Part shown: one piece after another, positions 56,308-64,000 of the stretch
How positions within the stretch are numbered: the first letter of the stretch is position 1
How the letters are laid out: every line of letters starts with the position of its first letter
Assembly (NCBI RefSeq): GCF_016097555.1
Contig: NC_054704.1
Span: 47,546,413 to 47,610,412, forward strand
DNA from: Gigantopelta aegis
Lineage: Eukaryota > Mollusca > Gastropoda > Neomphalida > Peltospiridae
Direction: 5' to 3'
DNA: 64,000 nt
Notes under the pieces: generated by a model
Told to the model about the DNA's origin: nothing
Seen by the model: the letters and a program-made list of their open reading frames with translations, nothing else
Database searches by the model: none
Position numbers and translations under genes: made by a program

Positions 56308-56521
56308 CGTTCCAGCCAGTGCACCACGGCTGGTGTATCAAAGGCTACGGTATGTGCTATCTTGTCTGTGGGTTGGTGCATATAAAATACTCCTTGCTAC
56401 TAATGGAACAATTTTTCCTATCTAAGACTATATCAAAATTACCAAATATTTGACATTCAATAGCCGATGATTGATAAATAAATGTGCTTTAGTGGTGTCG
56501 TTAAACAAAACAAACTTTAAC
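56308..56521 (+). mobile_element. SINE type B, 5'-truncated
   Basis: CGTTCCAGCCAGTGCACCAC through core (ACTCCTTGCTACTAATGGAA) to GTGGTGTCGTTAAACAAAAC; head missing. Confidence 0.85.
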
Positions 56522-56739
56522 TGACAGTTTTGAACCTTGTTAAGATGTACCATGCTTCAGCTGCCATCTCTTGTTGGAATGGGGTTGTTCGTTGACGGTC
56601 GAAATAATCGCCATGCGCAAATTCGATGATAGTAGTAGTGGAAAGGAGTTGGCAAGCACATTGTTATTAATTATCTTTTTAAGAAAAAACAGATCATGCC
56701 TAGAAATCAGTCAGCAGCTTGCTGGAGTAAGCATTGTAT

Positions 56740-57930
56740 AGCTTGTTAGTCCCCTACTGGTCCAACCGGTGGGGACTATAGGTTATCCGTCCGTCTGTCC
56801 GTCCCACATATGTTTTACGGATGTTTTTGCAGAAGGCTTTGAGATATTGAGCTTGTATATAGTTTCATCATGAACTGTTACAGATCAAGTCTGACTTTCA
56901 TGACGATTTACTCATTTGTGACCGAGTTATGGCCCTTGAACTTAGGAGATGTGAAAGTATGTTTTCCAGACTTTTTTTTAGAAGACCTTTAGATATTGAG
57001 CTGAAATTTTGTATATAGGTTTATCGCGTACTGTTACAGATCAAGTTTGACTTTCATGGCGATTTACCCATTTTTGACTCAGTTATGGGCCTTGAATTTT
57101 TTTTTTTCAGAAGACCGTTAGATATTGAGCTGAAATTGTATGTATAGGTTTATCACATACTGTTACAGATCAAGTTTAACTTGCATAACGATTCACACAT
57201 TATTAATGGAGTTATGGCCCTTGAACTTAGGAGATATGAAAATTTGTTTTACCGATTTTTGCAATGCCTGGAGATATGATGATATTTTGTATATAGTTTT
57301 ATCATTAGTATCTAGCTAACCGGCCTCGGTGGCGTCGTGGCAGGCCATCGGTCTACAGGCTGGTAGGTACTGGGTTCGGATCCCAGTCGAGGCATGGGAT
57401 TTTTAATCCAGATACCGACTCCAAACCCTGAGTGAGTGCTCCGCAAGGCTCAATGGGTAGGTGTAAACCACTTGCACCGACCAGTGATCCATAACTGGTT
57501 CAACAAAGGCCATGGTTTGTGCTATCCTGCCTGTGGGAAGCGCAAATAAAAGATCCCTTGCTGCCTGTCGTAAAGGAGTAGCCTATGTGGCGACAGCGGG
57601 TTTCCTCTCCAAATCTGTGTGGTCCTTAACCATATAACCGTAAATAAAATGTGTTGAGTGCGTCGTTAAATAAAACATTTCTTTCTTTCTTTCTAGTATC
57701 TAGCTTTACAGATGAAAATGAAGTTTCGTGGTGATTTACACATGTTTCAGAGTCATGGCCCTTGAATTTAGGAGATACCAAAAATTGTTAGGCCCGGTAA
57801 GGGACATATATTGCTTTATCAGTACTCTCAGAATGCTTGTTACATGCAGTTTCGTCAAATTAACTCTCAATAGCGGGACGGGGAGATTTTCGGGGCCAAA
57901 AGCTGCTCAAAGCGAATTTTCTTGGGACAA
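56740..57930 (+). repeat. internally repetitive dispersed element, interrupted by a SINE
   Basis: Begins TAGTCCCCTACTGGTCCAAC/CGGTGGGGACTATAGG and ends near GGCCCGGTAAGGGACATAT. In between, a degenerate unit of about 145 bp (ACTGTTACAGATCAAGTTTG ... GAGTTATGGCCCTTGAACTT ... TTAGATATTGAGCTGAAATT) recurs about four times. I recall such sequence as common in molluscs; superfamily unknown. The SINE at 57318-57694 splits it. Confidence 0.7.
57318..57694 (+). mobile_element. tRNA-headed SINE, type C head, 11-bp duplication
   Basis: AACCGGCCTCGGTGGCGTCG to AAATAAAACATTTCTTTC. Perfect target duplication AGTATCTAGCT (57307-57317 and 57695-57705). Very similar to the copy at 2227-2613 (shared CTGCCTGTCGTAAA variant), so both are young or from one source. 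Confidence 0.95.
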
Positions 57931-58600
57931 CTAAGTTCTATTTAAATTTAAACTTCCATCATAAAGCTACATTGTAATAACTGACAATATCTATGTCCAC
58001 ATCCACCCATCTATTTTTTTCACTTAACACTTATTACAACAGGGTACATCAACAGTTTGTATACTGAACAGCAAAAATATTGGTTTATAAAATTTTCGTA
58101 TTCGGGAAAAGACGATGGAGACGTTTGGGCTAAATGAGTTGCCTGGAACCTTTTCACCATGTAGCCTATTTTCATACTTCTACTGGTATTCACATTCGTT
58201 AAAATATATTCTATATAAAATTGCGTAAAGATTCCTATGCAACTGTTTGGTAGCAATGCAAATATGGATAAACGTTGTTATTCAGATTCGGGCATTTTAT
58301 AAATAAATTAAACGTTACTAGTTTAATTTGGGCAAAAATTAACCTACCCCATATTTTTTTTTTAAATTACAGCACATTCAAAGCCAAAACCTGGGTTGGT
58401 TTTGGTGCTATTGCATTTGGAAATATAGCGTAGGATTTTAAAAGTAAAAAAAATAAAATATATGAAGTACTGTATAGATCTAGCTGTTTATTAAGATAAA
58501 GGGGTGGTGATACCCTAGTCCATATTTAATATACCCATGGGTAGGGCGTTCAATTTATCTTAAGGATCATAAGGCGGTATTGTGCATCTTGTTCTTCTAA
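57931..58600. other. AT-rich sequence, nothing recognised
   Basis: No gene or repeat identified. Confidence 0.45.
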
Positions 58601-58925
58601 AGCAACTGGCCACGACCTATTCGTAGGTGCAGGCAGAGGATCGCGTTTTGGCTTTGAATTCTACTTAGATGTTGCAGGTCAGATCATAAGAGTTAACGTG
58701 CATGTTCAGAGCAAGCTGTTGTAGCACACGCCTGTCATGGGCGCAGGTGTCGACTTTCGCAGACTCCCCCCGTACAGGACAGCAAAGGGTTTGCGATGGG
58801 GCATGTGCAATGGAGCACAAGCAGCCCAACCTGCTAACCTGGGTTGGATACGGGCGAGGGTTGGTTTTGGTCGCCCACCCCGGACTTAGCCTCCGACTTC
58901 GCCAGTGACCAATTCCTGAGCAGGA
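58601..58925. other. GC-rich island of unknown nature
   Basis: CAGGCAGAGGATCGCGTTTT ... GGGCGAGGGTTGGTTTTGGT ... CCTCCGACTTCGCCAGTGAC. Markedly GC-richer than its flanks. A 68-codon plus frame covers part of it (58702-58908), without recognisable domain or splice context. Could be a dispersed repeat or a remnant of another gene. Confidence 0.4.
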
Positions 58926-59009
58926 GTCTTTATATAATGGCTGTTCAGAAAGGATTCAACTATAAATAGACATTTGTTTTTGCTCACCACACTACTAAGG
59001 ATTAACATC

Positions 59010-59162
59010 CAGGACTCGCCCTGTATATTGCCAAATTAGCCAAAGTTTTGACTTTGGCTAATAAAATATTGTTCAAATTAACCACGTTTTAATAATTTTC
59101 AAGGAAATGCTCTTTATTTCTGAAAATTGGCTAAACAAAAATTTGTTCCAGTGCGAGTCCTG
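59010..59162. mobile_element. 153-bp CAG-ended MITE, 6-bp duplication
   Basis: CAGGACTCGC / GCGAGTCCTG ends; AACATC at 59004-59009 and 59163-59168. Interior has TTAGCCAAAGTTTTGACTTTGGCTAA, an inner palindrome (quoted in two parts: TTAGCCAAAG, CTTTGGCTAA). Confidence 0.85.
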
Positions 59163-59585
59163 AACATCTCATAGATATAAATAAGATTTCTCAACCGAGC
59201 TCTAGTGTTTTTCCACAGCTAGGGATATTCCTTAATTCTGTTTTCAAAAATGTAAGATTTCACTTTTAAAAAAAAAAGGTATGAATAAGGGGAACATTGG
59301 CAAGTGTTTACTTTGATATATGATCCAGTAATATTCAACTTACACGCTGGTTAACAGTGTAAATGACCCCCTCCCCACACACACACACACCCCAAAACAA
59401 ATCCTGACATGCGTCATAGACAACATGTTTTCAGGGAAGAATCTCAAAGTCTGAGAGATGGATTAAAACACAACTTTGTGACATCGGAGGACTCAAATTA
59501 ACCAAAAGGTCTGAAAAATTTCACTTGTGGAAAACTGCCCTTTCTGGTTAACTATAAGCATTCCAAAACCTATTTTCAAGAAATA
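59163..59585. other. spacer, nothing recognised
   Basis: A (CA)n-rich stretch (ACACACACACAC) near 59378; no gene. Confidence 0.45.
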
Positions 59586-59596
59586 AATGCCTACAG

Positions 59597-59911
59597 GAAG
59601 GAAATGTTTTATTTAACGACGCACTCAACACATTTTATTTACGGTTATATGGTGTCAGACATATGGTTAAGGACCACAGATATAGAGAGAGAAAATCTGC
59701 TGTCGCCACTTCATGGGCTACTCTTTTCGATTAGCAGCAAGGGATCTTTTATATGCACCATCCCACAGACAGGATAGTACATACCATGACCGTTGTTACA
59801 CCAGTTGTGGCTAGAACGAGATATAGCCCAATGGGGCCACCGACGGGGATCGATCCTAAACTGACCGTGCATCAAGTGAGCACTTTACCACTGGGCTACG
59901 TCCCGCCCCCC
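59597..59911 (-). mobile_element. tRNA-headed SINE, type A, 11-bp duplication
   Basis: GAAGGAAATGTTTTATTTAA at the left; reversed head ACTGGGCTACGTCCCGCCCC at the right. Perfect duplication AATGCCTACAG (59586-59596 and 59912-59922). Confidence 0.95.
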
Positions 59912-59922
59912 AATGCCTACAG

Positions 59923-62900
59923 ATTCAAACAAATTGAATAAAAACAGCATGCTGTAAAAAAGAAATGTTTATCAAAATATTACAAGTACAGATTTATATA
60001 CACGTTTACAAATGTATACACATATATTATAAATCATCATGGTCACAACAATATAATCTATGGCTTAAGATATGTATAAGTGGAATGTATGCAGCTTACA
60101 ATTATCTATGTACAAAATTTGGATAATTTGGAATGCCTGTTACATATAAGTTTATGGATTATGAAATATGTACAATGAATTAAAAAAATGTAATGTTACT
60201 TTAAAAAAATATATAAACAAGTAAGCAGTTTAGTATATAAATGAACTACATTGGATCAAATATTAAAAATAATATAAATTCAGTTTAAAACATATTTCGT
60301 AATATATCTGATGTTATTTTTCAAAGTGCTCAAATTACACCTTTTCTTCTGATTCCAGCTTGAAAAACAGAAGCCACAAAACACGCAAACAGTAATGGAA
60401 ATACACGGTTCTCCTCTTAGTATCAAAGTAACAATCAGATGGTATCAAACCAATAGCAGTGATTTAACATTATGCATCTCATGTGAGGTCAGAAAAAACA
60501 CCCATTTTATTCGTTCACTGTTCAGAATCGGCTAAAACCTTCATTAAAATTAACCTATAGGCCATTGTACATCACTACTTTAACATCATACACAAATATA
60601 TTTAATATATTTCCATGTAACACTGGAGCAGTCGTGAACTAAGGTTTTAAGGGTTTTGTGAAGTGATTTTGTGTAGATTGCTATCTTTTAATGCATGGAT
60701 CTTGTGGAGGAAAGTACACACCCCTTGATACAAGAACACCTAATGTAAGTTACCAACATAACTATTATATTTTAGTTTCACTAGCCCATTTAGTTTATGA
60801 CTAAAAAGTAATTATATAGTAATAACAAGTAAAACAAAACTGACATTGTTTATTCTAGTCCAGGCACAAAGTGTAGTGTCCAGTGCCCAATACAGTACTG
60901 GTTGGGTACTAGTATTATATCATACTATAAGAATAACATTTCCAAAATTACCTTTTGTCTAGGTCTCCCTATTTTCTAGGTTCAGTCTACATTATACTGC
61001 TGATATAGCAGTATTTGTATAATATACAGCTCAAATACGTAAATACGTACTGCCTAAAACAAACTAATATAAGCACATGATTCTATTTCAATCTCTATGT
61101 ACATCTTTGATTCGTTGTTGGTGTTTATTTCAGATTATCTGTGAACAATATTCTTTAATAACACACAGCCCAACAGAGAGATTATGACTATTTTATGTGT
61201 ACAAAGAATTATGTGATGCATGTTACATTGTGCTCTTGGGTACAAACTAATTACAATACATAATACATGGATTTCTGGGCTAGCTCTGGGTGTTGCAAAT
61301 TTCACAGATTATCTATCAAACCTCAAAAAGTTGCAGAAACCTAGTTATTTTCCAAAAAACAAAAGGGATCAATTATTATATGAAATTATAGGGGATACTT
61401 AGGTAACCAGATGTTAGTTCATGTAATATTTGTTAGGTAATAGACTGTTCAGTTATGTGAATTATATTTGTGAAACTGAATGCATTAGTCCTAACTTGCA
61501 TTTAACTATGTAAATGACAGTATTTTCAGTTGATAGTGTAAGTTTAAGCAAAATAAAAGACAAAATATGATAGTTATTGCAGACCATTAAAGAACAGTTT
61601 CCTCGATACTGGATAAAGTAACGTTTTTGAATGTGTTACAAGTTACCACTTAAGTGACTTGGAATTCACGTGATTTTAAACATGCCAAACCGACATGTCA
61701 ACTGAATGATGGTTCGTGTGAAATATTGTGCTGTGAAATGATTGCAACAAATCAAGAAATAAAATGAGAACTTAGTGAGACACAGAGCTAGCCCTGTATT
61801 GTTTAAACAGTGTAACTGATAGCGTAAATATTTTCAGATTTATAACCAAAACAATATCACAATTGTACATTAATGAAAATGTGCATGGCATATAATGAAT
61901 TAGATTAATTTTACGGTAATAAAATGACAGCGTATTATTCACTTTTAAATATTAAAACAATAATGATTTGTAGAATTAAAAATATGACATTATTTCTGAC
62001 ATGAATGTACTTGTAGATTCTCACTGTTGTTTTCCATTTTCCATTGTAAATTTTAAAAACAAGTTTAAAAAAAGTTAAAATCAAAACAATAAATTTCACA
62101 TTCTTTGTACAGACATGTAGATACAAGAGAACACCAGAGTTATTAAAGACTGCACACCTTGTAAAACCACTTGAATATAATGGTTACTGCCCAGACATTC
62201 TTTCTAAAATGCCAGCAATATAGTCTACAAAAGGATCAAGTAATGTTACAGGTCACAGACGTTTGTATATTTTGTTCGCAGAAGACACTTGTTACGTGAC
62301 TTTCTGTGTGTAAGTAATCATACTGTACTCTTGTCTATACCTGTCAAGTACATTGAAGAAAACAAAAGTAATCATTTATAGAAGTAGCTGCCTGTTGGGG
62401 CTTTTGTAAACTCAATCTAGTAGTTAGGAAATGCTGAATAAAATAACTTGTTGCAATTCCGAATCACATAATTTCAGTTTCAATGATCATATCTCACTTC
62501 GTATACGACACTATAAAAATTATATTAAAAAGATCAATATGACTGATTATAAAGTTATATAAAAACTCATTCAGCCAATTATTACAAATAGCACTTTCTG
62601 TCAAGGCTAGACATAGCTCAAACTGATCTGGTTATCTGTATACCTTCACCTAAATTTCGTCAATGTACATTTGATTTACTGCAATTTTTACTTACATTTA
62701 TTACTGCATGTTAATATGAGACACATTACATTACATTTTCATTGTTTATAAGAATGGTTAAAAACATGGTCTGTACTAAAATTTAAAAAATCATGTTCAT
62801 CCAAAAGCACATTGTATGTCTGTACAACGATCTTGATCTGTAACATTTTATGTCACACTTTATGCAGTGATATAGGATATATTTTAAATTATCATTAAAA

Positions 62901-63187
62901 TATACTCCGCACAGTTTAATATTTGAAACAAATTCCATAGAGTTACCTCAACCATACAGAACTCACGCATGGCTCACCGTGACTAATAAATATTTTTGTC
63001 ATTTAGCCACTTTCCATTACTTGGACAAAAAATACCACAAACTGTGAGATTTCCAGGTTGAAACTAAGGCATGGACGTCAGCTTTCATTCCAGTACAACC
63101 CCAAACCTGCCAAAAATAAACCGAGGGAAACATTTCCTCCTTTCCTAACCTGATATCTCATCTATTTTATCCCTTAACATGCTAGTA
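59923..63187 (-). other. SINE-free AT-rich block, possibly long 3' UTR or 3' flank of the GPI-type gene
   Basis: 3.3 kb without any SINE or satellite, directly 3' of the terminal exon at 63511-63668. Ends matching the MITE at 39543-39720 occur at 61276 and 61786. No exon recognised. Confidence 0.35.
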
Positions 63188-63345
63188 AACTCTAACCTTA
63201 TTGGCATCTGGAAAACTCTAGCCTTATTGGCAGCTGGAAAACTCTAGCCTTACTGGCTACTGAAAAGCTCTATCCTTATTGGCTGCTGGAAAACTCTAAC
63301 CTTACTGGCTGCTGGAAAACTCTAGCCTTACTGGCTGCTGGAAGG
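63188..63345. repeat. 26-bp tandem repeat, 6 copies
   Basis: ACTCTAGCCTTACTGGCTGC-type units at 63189, 63215, 63241, 63267, 63293 and 63319. About 170 nt past the stop codon of the exon at 63511-63668. Confidence 0.95.
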
Positions 63346-63421
63346 ATCAAACCAATTGATCTGTTCTTTAAGACAAGGATTCAAATAGGTGAGATATCAG
63401 AATAATGTATGAATATTAATA

Positions 63422-63427
63422 TTTATT
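63422..63427 (-). terminator. candidate polyadenylation signal AATAAA
   Basis: First AATAAA on the minus strand after the stop at 63511. If used, the 3' UTR would be about 100 nt. Confidence 0.3.
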
Positions 63428-63510
63428 TAGGGATGTATCTGTACATCTGATTCCATGGTCCAGATGAAAGTACCAAATGATAAAGTACATGCTGAGTTAT
63501 GAAATCAAGT

Positions 63511-63668
63511 TCATGACAAAATCTTCCTCATCCCGATGACCACAGAGATGACTGACAGTGTGAGTGAGAAGTTGTTTCTGTGAGAGGCTGCCCCACTGAG
63601 CACGTAGATCACTGTAGGTTTCCTGTAAGGGTCAGTTCCGGGGTCAAATCGCTGGGGACAGTCATCAT
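63511..63668 (-). CDS. last coding exon of an unidentified gene with GPI-anchor-like C-terminus (partial)
   Basis: Acceptor TTTATTTCAG, then two bases finishing a split codon (phase 1) and 51 codons to TGA at 63511-63513. The peptide starts DDCPQRFDPGTDPYRKPTV, continues IYVLSGAASHRNN and ends FSLTLSVISVVIGMRKILS. A small-residue cluster (SGAAS), a short polar spacer and a hydrophobic end are what a GPI-attachment signal looks like; a C-terminal membrane segment is the alternative, and the final RKILS weakens the GPI reading. The upstream exons are beyond the window, so the family cannot be named. Codon-like composition stands out from the AT-rich surroundings. Confidence 0.75.
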
Positions 63669-64000
63669 CTGAAATAAACCCCACATCATTCTTATGTAAT
63701 TAATGATGAAATTGATTTTCCATGTTTTTCACTATCTTTAAAATTTACTTGATGGAAAAAAACGAAAAGGAACATATGTGTAACAAATCACTGCTAACCG
63801 AAAAAGGAATATATGTATACCAAAACACTGCTAATCAAACAATATACATGAGTGTCATTAAACAACATACATGAGTGTCATTAAACAATATATGAGTCAT
63901 TAAACAATATACCCGAGTGCCATTAAGCAACATACATGAGTGTCATTAAACCAACTGCTGCCATGTTACTCCAATATAATTAGCATCAAGTGGCCCTTTT
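63669..64000 (-). other. 3' part of the last intron of the GPI-type gene
   Basis: Acceptor side only. Contains a 38-bp imperfect duplication (63765-63835) and the 23-bp tandem repeat below. Confidence 0.6.
63834..63949. repeat. 23-bp tandem repeat, about 5 copies
   Basis: CATACATGAGTGTCATTAAA-type units; two copies are shortened or mutated (ATATGAGTCATTAAA, ATACCCGAGTGCC). Confidence 0.9.

Noticed and set aside
1-64000. LTR retroelements, endogenous viruses or Polintons
   Set aside because: No paired long terminal repeats, no gag/pol/integrase or capsid-like frames seen anywhere in the window.

Overview
The window reads as gastropod/mollusc nuclear DNA. It is AT-rich, has very long introns, and is packed with tRNA-headed SINEs whose tails (TTTAACGACGC..., TTTAACGACACC...) I recall from mollusc genomes. 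There is no bacterial or organellar gene order, no rRNA or functional tRNA gene, no CRISPR array, and no LTR or virus-like element that I could recognise.

Only two host genes can be supported with confidence, both on the minus strand. The main one is a complete GIPC-family adaptor (PDZ protein linking membrane cargo to myosin VI). Its five coding exons span 21918-54169: exon 1 at 53879-54169, exon 2 at 41180-41549, exon 3 at 24634-24734, exon 4 at 24062-24143, exon 5 at 21918-22102. All junctions have GT/AG sites and compatible phases, giving 342 codons, close to the vertebrate GIPC length. The second is the last coding exon (63511-63668) of a gene that continues beyond the right edge; it encodes 51 residues with a GPI-anchor-like or membrane tail. 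A third, weak candidate is a plus-strand exon-like segment (3306-3499) broken by a 26-bp-offset direct duplication.

Layout: 0-10 kb is repeat-dominated (two SINEs, a 92-bp satellite, another SINE, a 100-bp satellite fused to a 67-bp satellite, SINEs, a LINE relic split by a SINE). 10-22 kb is almost free of SINEs but holds a decayed Tc1 element, a 51-nt poly(A) run and small foldback MITEs; its right end is the 3' side of GIPC and carries a perfect 28-bp-arm hairpin. 22-54 kb is GIPC, with introns of about 12.3 kb and 16.4 kb filled with SINEs, MITEs (several nested), 60-bp and 53-bp satellites, microsatellites and long G/C homopolymers. 54-59.9 kb is intergenic with the GIPC promoter side, a decayed internally repetitive element interrupted by a SINE with an 11-bp target duplication, and a GC-rich island. 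59.9-64 kb is SINE-free, probably downstream or 3' UTR sequence of the GPI-type gene plus its last intron.

The most notable non-genic structures are: the 100-bp satellite with a 7-monomer higher-order pattern and a segment shared with the adjacent 67-bp satellite; a modular SINE system in which at least three tRNA-like heads and three tails are mixed around a common core; a set of seven short CAG-ended inverted-repeat elements with 5-6 bp target duplications; and several nested or abutting element pairs.
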